Shown: positions 51,677-63,656 of the stretch, piece by piece
Numbering within the stretch: position 1 is the stretch's first letter
Layout: every line of letters begins with the position of its first letter
Assembly (NCBI GenBank): GCA_964036295.1
Contig: OZ038465.1
Span: forward strand, 10,113,667 to 10,177,666
Direction: 5' to 3'
Length of the DNA stretch: 64,000 nucleotides
Origin: Plumapathes pennacea
Taxonomy: Eukaryota > Cnidaria > Anthozoa > Antipatharia > Myriopathidae
Notes under the pieces: model-generated
Database searches by the model: none
What the model was told of the DNA's origin: nothing
What the model saw: only the letters and a program-made list of their open reading frames with translations
Translations under genes and position numbers: made by a program

Positions 51677-52559
51677 TGTACCGATCAATTCGAAACTCGC
51701 ACATCCCCCCTCTCGGGCAACCCCCCGGGCATTTGAACTTTTCGATTTTCCGATGGTCAAATTCCCCACCCTCGGGCCAAAATGACTGTTCAAATGCCCC
51801 GGTTTAAGGCTGAATTTAGTGGTCAAATGCCCCACTCCCGGGGCAAAAAAACGCTGAAAAATAGATACACGTCTAACAATTTGACCTGTTATTGTGAAAG
51901 TCGCGCGCGTCCGAGCTCGATAACGGTGAGTACGTTGGCTAAAATTGTTTCTTTAAGCGAATTACACTGTAGGAAGTAAATACGAGTGATTGCAAGACTG
52001 AAGCAGATTTATAAACTATTTATATACTGGGTAAAGGGAAAAAAGTCGAAGGGAATTGACACGTTTGTTGACAAGAAATGCCGCGAGTCGTGTTCCGACG
52101 CGCCGAGGGTATAAGTCGTTGACATTTTTCTTTAAACCGTACGGCTAACAAAATGCATTTATTTAACATCCAATGATAAGGTTTCAAACCATACTTTGAG
52201 CGAAACAGCGCTTTATTGCGAGTTGTTTAAATCGTAACGGCGCAACATCGGAGATTGATCCTCGATAAATGAACGTTGTGCTTGGAACATTCACTGATAT
52301 GCCTCTCAATTTAGACAAAATAGACACTTAGCACACAACGTACGCACAGCTAAAACACTTTCGCGTAAAGCAGGGCGAAATTGAGGGAACGAGTTCAAAT
52401 TCCCCACCCCTCCGTGGTTGTGGTCAAATGCCCCACCCCGGGGTCAGAGCGGTTGGTCAAATTCCCGCCTCCCCGGGCAAGGGAGGCGGTCAAATGCCCG
52501 GGGTATGCCCGGGGGGGGGGGGGGGTGGGGGGTGTGCGAGTTTCAAATTGATCGGTACA
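51677..52559. mobile_element. Harbinger-like non-autonomous element with GC-rich subterminal repeats
   Basis: The ends are inverted: TGTACCGATCAATTCGAAAC on the left and GTTTCAAATTGATCGGTACA-like on the right. TTA flanks both sides (51674-51676 and 52560-52562), the 3-bp target duplication typical of PIF/Harbinger. Near both ends GTCAAATGCCCC and CCCGGGG units recur in both orientations, including a run of about 14 G near 52511. Confidence 0.75.
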
Positions 52560-52896
52560 TTAGCTTGGCCTTGCCACTTTTTACGAAGTTAGTGAGTACG
52601 AAGTTTTTTTCTGCAAAAACATTTTTTCGGCTTCAGTTACAGTTTATTTTTCAGATTTTGAGTTTGTTGAGCTTGTAATGTTACGATGATGAATACGTCA
52701 TTATAGAGCCGCTCAACTTCATGGGTTGTTCTGCAGTCATTTAGACGTACCTGGTTCCCGTTATTGGAATTATTTGTTTGATTTTGGCCATACGCAATTT
52801 TAGAATTGGCATGCGTATGCGCTACGCATTTTTCCAAACATTAGCGCGATTGCTGTACCATTGATGTCATGCTGCTGTTACAAGTTGTTTTACTGT
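52560..52896. other. Unique spacer before duplication copy B, nothing recognised
   Basis: 337 bp with no repeat or coding signal that I can support. Confidence 0.5.
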
Positions 52897-53275
52897 AATT
52901 AGTTACTGAAGAATAGGATCAGATTATGCTATAGAGCTGTTTTCAAATGAATGTCGAAAATAATTGTGTGATTGTTTTGGTTTTGCATTTTCTACACTTT
53001 CCAATAATTGGTCCTAACAAGTCTAGCAGCATTCTTGACCAATCAAGAGCAAGCAAATCCTGGTTGCGATATTCTCACACAAGAAAGCAAATGGCAATGG
53101 CGGGTTCTCACACTGCTGATTGGCTAGTAAAACCAATCTCAATTACTTAGTTTTGGTTTCAATCATACTTCTAATATTGGGCGGATGTGTTTTTGCTCGC
53201 TTCATTGATTTACTCTGTGATTGCTTTGGTTTGGTTTTTGACAGTCATCATAAGACTGCTCTACTTCAGTATCAC

Positions 53276-53336
53276 CTTCTATTGGGATCACTTGCACAGA
53301 ACTTCCTCCAGACCTCTTGCTGCTCTCCCCATCCCC
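53276..53336 (-). pseudogene. INTS1 exon 2 stub in copy B
   Basis: The last 61 nt of INTS1 exon 2 with the donor region retained (SSKRSGGSSVQVIPIE in frame), joined at 53336/53337 to sequence that in copy A lies upstream of INTS1 exon 1. INTS1 exon 1 and the 5' part of exon 2 are gone, so this is non-functional. Confidence 0.85.
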
Positions 53337-54399
53337 AGCCACCATTTTAATAGAACATTCGAACTTAGGCTCCACACAACTGAACAGCCTAACCCAGGAC
53401 ACCTCGACCCACAACCACAGTGCTTTGCGCGCTTGTACTAATCGAGGTGAATGGCGAACCAATTCAGTGTGCAAAGCATTATGGACGTTCATTGCACTGC
53501 ACGACTTTGTCATTTTTTCGTGTTGGGCACAAATTCAACTTGAATGTCTTGGCTGACTTCTTACACATATCTAGATGTAAACGAAACATTTAATTGGTTG
53601 AGGCCCATTTCAAACGTCGCGCTACTGTCATGCCGAACTCAGCAAACTAGCTCAAACAATGGATTTTGCTCATTTGCATTGATTTTGGCACGGCAATGGC
53701 GCGACGCGGTTTGAAACGGGCTTGAGAGAGTCCCTTTAATTTCGAGTGCAGCCGCCGTTTTCGTTTTTTCTTTAATGAATAATCTAAATTAAATGGTCGT
53801 TTTTAAATGCTCCCGGTTTTGCCTTGAATATTCATAACTGATATGAGATTTCTAGATAGTCACCTAAGTTTCGTGTTCTTATTTTTAAGCATACTCTGAA
53901 ACGAAAAACTGAAACGAGGATCGAATCGACCTGACTGAACGTTGTACATAATTTAGCCCCAGTATCTTTCTTATCCAAACGTAACAAGGAAAAGAGAAAT
54001 ACAAAAGCCAAATTCCCTGCATGTGTATTCAGCTTTCTTGCATCTGTCGATTTATTGAAAATTTCAATTTGTGTTTACATTTCATTAGTTAAACTTGGTT
54101 TTACAGTGACCTCTTTCTAAGGCGGACACCATCGGGACTAGCATGTAGTGTCCGCCTTAGTCAGTCAGTAATCTCTATTCATACACGTTAAAAACATCAG
54201 TCTCATAAAAGTCACACACACACACACACACATAAAGCTATTAGAAAAAATACAGGAATATATTGTGTCAATAAAACTGTTTTAAATAAATCTTTGTCGA
54301 AGAGGTGTCCGCCTTGAGAGAATTCAGATCAAATCTGCATGCTGTCCGCCGTAGAGAGGTTCCCGCTTTAGAAAGGCGTCTGCTTAGAGAGAGTTGAGG

Positions 54400-57240
54400 A
54401 GAAGATCGACGCTTAAACCAATTTATTTCGACAGACGATTTAGTTTAAATGAGAGAAATGTCGATCACGCGGAGCAATCTCAGCATAATTCAATGTCGAA
54501 CTTTTCGAGCGAAAGCAAGTGTTGAAATGTTGAATGCACTTTCTTGTCCATGTTTTTGGAAGTCACGCCAATCACAACTATAGACCAATCAGAGCATTAC
54601 CTGAGACGTCTCAGGTAACGCCCTGATTGGTCAATCGTTATGATCGGGCGACGGATCTTAGACAAGCTGGTGTGCGCAGAAGTCGGACAAGAAATATTGT
54701 GCACTCGATTCAACACTCGAAAAGACTGATTATAAGTCAGTCAGTGACAGTGCCACGTTAATGACTTCTATTTTGAAACGGCGTACTCCGTCCTTTCACG
54801 AGATCTTGAAGGTAGGCTTTTGCCATATCTACGTCGTTTCTTTGTCATGGAGTAGTCGTAAATGCAGCGGTGGCAATAGGCACTATTTGCTATTATTTAA
54901 ACACTTACGACTCGGTCGCATGTGGACCTCGTCCATACAACACTTACACGAATCGTACGTTGTATACTTGATTGTCGCACGCAACCATCGTTAAGTAAAA
55001 ATCCCACTGTATAAATTGATCTTTTTACTGCGTCAACGCCTCTAGGAAAATGATTTGAACCCAGGGGTGCGAACAGTACGTTGATTGGGATCGTGCGGGC
55101 AAAGTGGTTCTTGTCACTAAGTTCCCTCACTTCAAATAATTACCAGTATATATCAATGCAATGAAATTCAGCCTAGTTCCGAGTGTGTGTAGGTTTGGTA
55201 ACATTTTAGCGCTGTCGGACGTGTCGCATCGAGACACGCATGATTCTTAATGTGTATTCACGCATTGCCAATTCAAGTCAGGCAAAATTAGTCTTTTTGC
55301 ATTTTCAAGTTTCGTACACTTGGACAGGAAACATTCTAATGCGGTGATCAAATATTTGCCGCTACCTGTGAAATATATTATAATAAAACACCAGTCTGAA
55401 GCCAAGTACTGTCTAAATATACCGACAAAAACGCGAACGCAAGGGCGGAACGTGACATACAATTACATATCTCCATCAATAAATTACTAATACCACTGCA
55501 CAGTTTTCGAACTTTCTCCTGGCACATCCTGTCGATTCAGTTCCACTTTGAGAGGGAGGGATGGAATGAACGAACTTTATGAATCCACGGAATTTCTTCA
55601 ATTTAAAATGGAATTGTCTTCCCAAAAAAGTTAAGTGTTAAGTGTTCTTATCCTCATTCCTGTCACGGCAATGTCCCAGAGTGTTCCAATTATGTTTTTC
55701 TGAGACTTGTAGAGAGAGAGAGAGACACACACACACATATATAATGTTATTGAAATATATATAACCGAAATCTTGCAAAGTCCAGACTATTTAAGCCACT
55801 AGAACTACTCGTCTAATGCTCCTGTTTCTAAGATTTTCTGAAGCACAAAATAGCCACTATGAAGAAGTAGAAAATGCCTGACAATGCCTGACAAAATTCT
55901 TGGGACACTCTCACAGTTTCAGTAAATTCTCCACTGTTGAAAGTTGAAAGACAACCCTCCCTCCCCGTTCAATGTTGAAGTGGCCTGAACCTGTTTTTCC
56001 AACCACACGTAACATTGTACAGAGTGGAGGGGGGGCTGACCATGCATTGAAAGGAGAAGTTAGCCCCTGATCACTTCAGGACAGCGGCAGCGTTTAGCAA
56101 AGTATCGCCAGGAAACAGTCCCTTTTGCTGATTTGAAACAGAAAGATGAGAGTTGTACACAGCTGCCCAACGTTTGAATAGTCCAATTTGTGATAGCAGC
56201 TTCTTAGTTGGTTTTCCCAAACGAAACAACGCTGGTTGGTCAAAAATTAGATTATGTTACGATGGTAAAATTACGGCACGATCATCAATTGTAATCGATA
56301 TGCAAACAATACGAGCTTTCTTTCTGTTATCGAGTCGCGAAGCCGTGGACAATAAGGAACTGGAATTTGGAAAGAATCCTCTGGAACCCAGGGTAGGCTT
56401 CAAGTTCCACTATAGACCATAAAAGCCAGGAATTAGATCAAATTGTCCATGGCAATGAAAGCCAAACTACACATAACTAGTAACAAAATCACAATTTAGT
56501 AAAACCATGTATTATTAGTTTGCGGATGTGTGTGTCAGAAAAGCACCTAATGTTCGATTTACCTCTACTGACCAACTCCAATTTGGCCCTGCACTGTCAA
56601 AAAAGTTCATTTTCCAACTCCAGAACTGCTAAAAGTCTCCTAAAGATGTGACCGACTCGCACGAAAGCTCTCAATGGGTAAATTATAATAACAGTGTAAA
56701 CTTTCAACTCTTGAGTCAAATGAAACCTAAAGATGTGATTACTCAACTATAAGCTCTCAACAAGCACGTTCTAATAATTGCTGTTGAGTGGAGTCACTGG
56801 ACGATTTTTCTTGTGCATGTTAATTTGGGCGATAAAATATGTCAATAAAAAGCCTGATTTAAACACCTGCTACAGTTGGATAAATCATTAGAAATGACTC
56901 GCACAATTCCTCTCTCAATACAAAGTAGCTAAAGCTACAGTACTTTACACCATCAAAACTGTATAAAGCAAGACACTCAAAAATGCTTGGATTCTTCTTG
57001 ACCATTAGAAATTTTTGGTGCCTTTGGTAGGAATATTTTTTTGTAAATTAGAGTCCGTACCAGAATAAAATAGTAAATTATAAATAAGCACCCATGGCAA
57101 GACGACGGCTTCTCTGAAGTGGCAGAGACTTAAAGACACACTTTCAAAGTAAAAAGTTAGAATTTCACAAGTGTGAAAGAAGTGAATCAGTGGAGAAGTG
57201 CGAATTGACATAAAATTGCCGCAAACCTGTGTGATTGTAG
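54400..57240. repeat. Diverged internal repeat unit alpha (copy B)
   Basis: Counterpart of 4465-8133. At 54973-55183 it keeps the apparent ancestral sequence that copy A lost where the Penelope fragment sits; this stretch also aligns with unit beta (GTTGATTGGGATCGTGCGGG versus GTTGATTGGGGTTGTGCGGG). Confidence 0.6.
54578..54637. promoter_or_regulatory. CCAAT palindrome (copy 3 of 4)
   Basis: The most symmetrical version: ACCTGAGACGTCTCAGGT is a perfect 18-bp palindrome flanked by GACCAATCAG and CTGATTGGTC. Donor-like GAAG|GTAGGC at about 54808-54817. Confidence 0.42.
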
Positions 57241-57654
57241 CTTTTGCCCCGAGCTACCGCGACAAATTTCTAGGTTTCTTGAAAACATGTTGAGACCTTG
57301 CCGTCAAATAACGAGGAGTTTAGATTGATCTTTCAGTGATGTACTAATCATCGACGAGTGCGTCAGGTCTTCAGAAATTCTGCCAACCATTCAAGACAAA
57401 AATGTATGAGTGACGCTGGTGAGAAATAAAAAAAAGTTATTAAAGAGCCAAGTTCCAATTACTATATAACATGTATATCCGAGAAATTGGGAGGAAAAAA
57501 AATCAAAGTTGGTCAAAAATACGTGAACTCGCTACGCACTGAAGTCGCACGCTGTTGACGACAGCGCGAATTAACTGACAACACCACCCGTTGTGTGCAT
57601 GTATTACGGATGTGAAAGGCATTTGAATAAAAGAGCGTCCACTATTTTTTCAAA

Positions 57655-57727
57655 ACAGTCAGCTATCCGCCTTAAGAAGGTGTCCGCTTTAGAAAAGTGT
57701 CCGCTTAGAGAGAGTTCACTGTAAACA
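57655..57727. repeat. GTCCGCTTTAGA-type repeat fragment
   Basis: CTATCCGCCTTAAGAAGGTG and GTGTCCGCTTAGAGAGAGTT units are related to those at 4153-4463. This fragment is present only in copy B. Confidence 0.5.
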
Positions 57728-58086
57728 ACTTTGAAAATCTGTATGTCGAACTTCGCAACTTTCAAATCAGGGGCCAGTATTCACCAAAATTGCGTACGAA
57801 CAAAAATGTTCCTTAGTATGACATCAGAACTTACGATGCGTAAGTCATGCTTGCGAACATTTTTGTTCGTACGCAAGTTTGGTGAATACAGCCCCAGGTC
57901 TGATACTGGTCAAACAGTTGTCGAACCTGCTAAACGATATAGATATAGAAGAAGATAGTGACGTTTAAACCAATTTACTTTGACAGACAATTTAGTTTAG
58001 ATGGTAGAAATTTCGATCATGTAGAGCAATCCCAGCATGAATCATTGTCTAACTATTCGAGAGAAAACAAGTCACTTCAGTCACAT

Positions 58087-58146
58087 CTATCGACCAATCA
58101 GAGCGTTACCTAAGAGGTCTCAAGTAACGCCCTGATTTTTCAATAG
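58087..58146. promoter_or_regulatory. CCAAT palindrome (copy 4 of 4)
   Basis: Degenerate on the right arm (CCTGATTTTTCAATAG), as in copy 2. Donor-like GAAG|GTAGGC at about 58333-58342. Confidence 0.35.
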
Positions 58147-60483
58147 TTATATGATTGGGCGACAGATATTGGACGAGCTGCTATGCGCAGAACTCAGACA
58201 AGAAATATTGTGCCCTCGATTCAACACTCGAACAGACTGATTATAAGTCAGTCAGTGACAGTGCCACGTTAAACTTCCATTTTCAAACGGCGTCCGTTTG
58301 TTATCCACGTCTTGGTCCTTTCACGAGATCTCGAAGGTAGGCATTTGCCATAGCAATCTTAGACTTCCTGCAGCGTACTACTTGGTCGCATTTGACCTTT
58401 ATACAACACCTTACGTTGATTGGGGTTGTGCGGGCGGAGTAGTTCTTGTCACTAATTCTCTCACAAATAATTACCAGTATCACTGCTAGTTCCAAGTGTA
58501 GCGTGTCGGATCGAGACACAACTCGGTTTTTTAATCTGACAGCTGTATTCACGGAGTGTCAATTGGGCAAAATTAGTCTTTTTCAATTTTCAAGTTTCGT
58601 ACACTTGGACAGGGAAACATTTTATCGCGGTGATCAAACATTTGCCGTTACCTGTGAAATATGTTATAATAAGTCTGAAGGCAAGTACTATCTAAATATA
58701 CCGACAAAAACGCAAACCCTAGCGCGGAACGTGACATGCAATTACGTATCTTCATCAATAAATTACTAATACCATGACTGCACAGTTTTCGAGCTTTCTC
58801 CTTGCACACCCTTCGATTCAGTTCCACTCTGAGAGGGAGGGATAGAACGGGCGAACTTTACTAATCAACGGAATTTAAAACAGAATTGTTTTCCAAGAAA
58901 ACCGTGCTGTTAATATTTATATGAATGATATATATAAAATAATCATTAACTATGACTAGTGAAAACGTTATGTAAAATAGATTGAATCCTACTTTGGAAA
59001 TCAAGAGACTTTATTGAACAACTTATTGGTCTGGAGTCTTTTGTCGCTTGGAAGAGAGTTCTCCACAGTCTCCATAGCAATGATATGAAAAACCTTTTAT
59101 CAAGTATACTAGTTGTAGCTTTCGCTAAGTGCCAACGAGAGAAAAAGAACTCGATGACAGAAAATGTATGAAGTTTATGTATAATCGATACAGGTCGCAC
59201 ACAACGTGGTTGGTAAACATTGAAATGGCCATGTCTACGAAATCAGATGAGAATAATCCCAAAGTCTCCAGGGAATCTGCACCTTACATTACACTTTTAA
59301 CAGCTCGCGATCGAGAATTTTTCTGCCTGCTGCAATACTTCGCGTGGCATTATGCTGGCCGCCTCGCAAGCCGACCGTCTTCGCTCGGCTTGCTCGTTGG
59401 CAATAATGACATTTGAGTCCCTCAGGTTTTAGGCTGTGTTTTCTCACACCAGCTTGAATCTGTCAGAAAGATAAAGAAGTTTTCTTTAGTTAATGTAGGC
59501 GTGTGTGAGTTGTCGGCAGTGTCCCACAGTGTTCCAATTTAGCTTTCTAAGACTTCTTAGAGAGACAGACACAAATAGCATGTTATTGCAATATATAAAA
59601 CTGAAATCTTGCGACGGACAGGCAATTTAAGTCACTGGAGCTGCTCGTCTAATGCTCCTGTTTCTAAGAATTTCCGAAGCCTAAAAAGGCCAACATGAAG
59701 AAGTAAATAATGCCTGACAGATTAAGTGGCTGATTTTAAAGCAAGTTCACAAATTTTCAGAATTTGGCAAGTCTGCATTGGTACCATTAGTTCTCCATAC
59801 TGGACTCACATAAAATTATAGCTGGCCATGCATTGAAAGGAGAAGTTTCCCCTGATCACTCTTACGGCTCACATGTGTTGATGCTCATAAGTACTTTATG
59901 TTTGATTACCTCTACTGAACAACTTCAATCCGGCCCTGCACTGTCAAAAAAGCTCACTTTCAAACTCCAGAACTGCTGAAAGACTCCTAAAGATGTGACC
60001 ACTCACACGAAAGCTCTCAATGTAAACTTTCAACTCTTGAATCGAATGAAACCTAAAGATGTGATTACTCAAATGTAAGCTCTCAATGAGAACGTTCTAA
60101 CAATTGCTGTTGAGTTGAGTCACTCGATGGTTTAATTTTCTTGTGCATGTTAATTTGGGCGATAAAACATGTCAATAAAAAGACAGATTGAAACACCTGC
60201 TACCGTTGGATAAATCATTAGGAATGACACGCACTATTCTTCTCTCTCTGAATGTAAAATAAGCTAAAGCTATAGGTACTTTACACTATAAAAACTGTGA
60301 AAGGCGAGACGATGGAAAATGCTTGGATTCTTTTTGACCATTGGAAATTGTGGTTCCTTTGGTAGGAACAATTTGGTGTAAATTAGAGTCCGTTTGCAGC
60401 AGACTGAATAGTAAATTATAAAATATAATTATAATAAGCACGCATGGCAAGACGACGGCTTCTTTGAAGTGGCAGAGACTAAA

Positions 60484-60655
60484 GCCTGGTTCACACGAGT
60501 AAAGCAAGCTCAAGCGCAAACGCTAACGCAAGCGCAAGCGACCGGTTCACACGATAAAATTTCTGAAGCAAGCGCAACCGCAAGCGCAAGAGAATGGAAA
60601 AGTTTTCATTCTCTTGCGCTTGCGTTTGCGCTTGCTTTACCGTGTGAACCAGCCA
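60484..60655. mobile_element. Miniature element present only in copy B
   Basis: GCCTGGTTCACACG near the left end and CGTGTGAACCAGCC at the right are inverted ends. The interior is an imperfect palindrome of CAAGCGCAA units and GAGAATGGAAAAGTTTTCAT. Copy A reads straight through GCAGAGACTTACAGAGACAC at about 11870, so insertion postdates the duplication. Confidence 0.82.
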
Positions 60656-62509
60656 TTACAGAGACACTTAGTAAAAAGTTAGAATTTCACACAAGTGCGA
60701 ATGGGCTTTAGAGGTGAATCCGTAGAACCGTGAGAATTGACATAAAATTGCCGCAAGCCTGTGCAATCGTAACATTGCCCCGAGCTACGGCGACAATTTT
60801 CGAAGACATGACAAAGACCTTGTTGTTAAAAACCGAGGAGTTCAGATTGGTATTTTAGTGATGTGTTAATCATTGAGTGCGTCAGGTCCTCAGAAACTGT
60901 GTGGGGTTCTACCAGAGTAAATTTTTACCAAGTTCATTTCCGAGGGAAATCAGATTCTGTTCGAGACAGCGGGAAGTTCGAGATAGCGGGGTTCTACTGT
61001 ACCATATAACATATATGTCCGAGAAATTGGAAGAAAAAAACCAAAGTTGGTAAAAAATACGTGGACTGGCTACGCGCTGAAGTCGCACGCTGTTGACGAA
61101 TGAACTGACACCCGTTGTGTGCATGTATTACGGATGTGAAATACATTTTGAATAAAGAAGTTCTTATGAACGGTGGAGTTAAGGCCTCGTAGTGCAACTG
61201 GAACATCTAATTGGAAAACAGTGTTTACATTTACTTGAAATTGTTAGTATGTTTTAGTTTTGGAAGCATTTTAAGCAATTTTTAGTAAACAATCGTCGCC
61301 CGAACGTCAATCGTGCGGTTTCACTTTATAGTTTACAAATCACCCGTAAGTCCTCCCTCTCTCTACCCTAAGAACTTTAAACGGAGACCGCGTTGACATA
61401 TAATCGACTATTGCATCATTTACTGTATTGCATCATTTAATGCCGAGAGAGAATTTGTCCAGTAATTTAAATTCGAATACATGGGGTTCGGAATAAATTT
61501 TGTCTCAGAATACAAATATCCAACTGATCAATGTCGCAAAAAGTAGGAGTGGCGCGGAGTCCTACGAAGTAGTGAGACACCCTTGGGCGTAGAAAAAGAA
61601 TGGATAATTAAAAGCACTTCGGAACAAAAAGCTCTGTTTGGCCGTGTTCAATGTAGTAGGCCAGCTACCCGTGGCTCCGTAATGCTCTGTATACGTAATC
61701 ATTCTCCTTATCTAAATATCGCACACTCTTAATTAAAACGTTCTGTAAGTAAATGCGAAGGTCAACACGATTCGAAAAAAAAGGGGGGAGAGGAACACTA
61801 GAAAAAAAAAAAAAAAGATACGCCATACAAAAAATCCAAAAGAAAAGTAGTCGATTTAAAAAAATAGTAATAATTGGACCCAAGGTATAGCTATATTGTC
61901 ATTATAAATTCGGTTGTTGTACAAAAAAATGCAAATTTGAAGTGTCATGTTTAACTCGAACAATATTAACTTGTGGTTTTGTTTCTGTCTTGTCACAAAA
62001 CGGTAACGTTAGTAGAGGGCAGCTTGCATACTGTGCTGGCGGAAATTTAGATTCTACAAGGAAAAACGCTAGTTGAGGTAAGTTGGTCAAGCGGTAAGAT
62101 AATTTTATTGTAAAGATTCAGTGACGTGTTTCGTCTGTAAAGAGTTAGTATTCCCATCGGTTGTAAAGGTAAAACGAGCATAACACCATTGATATTGTTA
62201 AAATCGTCTAATCGAATCTCAGTGAGAGAATTAATATGCAAAGGAAAATATCACAACGGCAGCGTCCGCTGCAGTATCCTTCCCTACACCTTTTTTTTTT
62301 TTAAGGAAATACTATTTTAAACACTATACTGGCCTTGTACAGAGTAGAGTCCATTTTGTCAATTTAACGATTTTATCATCTCCAGGAAACTCACAGAACA
62401 TCAGTGTTACGTAATAACTAAGTTTGAATTGTGCAATAAGATATGTTACAGGTTATTTTCATCTCACGACCGCTTATTAGATCTAGCCATTTGCAAATAT
62501 ATAACACAG

Positions 62510-62640
62510 TAACTAGAGATACGATAATCGCAGATTCCCCCTCGCCCTGGCATGGATGTTTTACTGAAGTTTTGACGCAAACGCTTCTTGGAAGTCAAGT
62601 GCTGTACGCAAAGAAAGGCGAAAAAACATCGCGTTGAAAA
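62510..62640. repeat. Repeat E fragment in copy B
   Basis: Counterpart of 13671-13810, beginning AACTAGAGATACGATAATCG. Confidence 0.6.
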
Positions 62641-63009
62641 ATAATCTTTACCAGACGCCATACGCCTTTCTCACGGTGAAAATGATTAAATCTGTCTGCC
62701 CCCTGCCACTTTTGAAACTAAAAGTTTGGTGTTATTGTATTGTATCACCCACCAAACGATATGTATCGAATATTTTATCTAAGTTGTTCACTTTCTAAAC
62801 TTCCAAATATTCCTCCTTCAATATTTCGTATGATGTGCATGCACTAAGTTTTATACCCAAACAAAGCAATTACTGTTTCTCTGTCTCTCCTTATTTCATA
62901 AAATTCAGCACGTCTATCCATCCATCCACTCACTGAAGGCTCTTTCATGTAGCCTTCAGTATGTCAAACGTGAGCTAACACTTGCAATTCTAATGGCAGA
63001 TCCCCAACC

Positions 63010-63121
63010 ATGATCAAAATCCAGGCATTGATCTTGGCATGCATTATCACTGTAGCGAATGCACTGGTCGCATCTTTGAACGTGACTTCCTCAGTGTCTA
63101 TACTCATGGCAAACACTCAAG
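63010..63121 (+). CDS. Second copy of the polycystin signal-peptide exon
   Basis: Same 112-nt length, open frame and GTGATT donor (63122) as 14561-14672. It begins MIKIQALILACIITVANALV and ends SVSILMANTQ. I count 8 base differences by eye, about five changing an amino acid, mostly near the predicted cleavage region. Either it starts a second polycystin-like gene lying right of the window, or it is an orphan exon. The linker and SEA exons are not present before 64000. Confidence 0.55.
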
Positions 63122-63656
63122 GTGATTAAACTAATACCTTAGGGAAATCCCATATTTTAAGGTGGTTATCAATAGTTGAGATTATCATGGCTTTGACAGG
63201 CCTTCACTGATATTTCAATGAGATAAAAAGAATTTATAATAGAAACCTGTGCTAAAGTTATAAGCCGATAGCTATATAGCTCGAGTTACATGGCAACTGT
63301 TCTACCACCATTGGACCACACCTTGTAATTCAATGATGGGCTGTGATACTGATTCAACAAAATGATTGTGACAACGTCTCAAAAACGGCAGTGTATGAAC
63401 TTTCGATAGGACCTTCACTAATATCTATAAATTATAACGACGTCACAATCTAACCCAGAGCGGTTCCCGCTTTAATAATGCTGATTAAAAAATAAATAAA
63501 AAAGTCACGTGACCATAGCTTGTCGAACTGGCATCATAGATAAGCTTGAACGACCGAGACGACGATAACTGACAAGTGGAGAAACTAAAAAAAAAACTAG
63601 TGAGCGCCGGTTAAAATCACAAATTAGACATGAAAAGCGATTACAGTTTTTTAGTG

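Larger units (their letters stand above)
57793..61205. repeat. Diverged internal repeat unit beta (copy B)
   Basis: Counterpart of 9184-12440, single copy here. The open frame at 58446-58769 parallels those at 8532 and 9859-10184, but unit alpha does not preserve it. Confidence 0.6.
52897..63656. repeat. Segmental duplication, copy B
   Basis: It is collinear with 1878-15235 in direct orientation. Relative to A it lacks 2304-3386, the Penelope fragment, the local tandem unit and the hairpins at 13811-14178. It has its own extra sequence at about 57240-57727 and a miniature element at 60484-60655. It ends at TTAGTG (63656), beyond which similarity stops. Apart from the INTS1 stub and the exon at 63010, no gene is seen. 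Confidence 0.88.
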
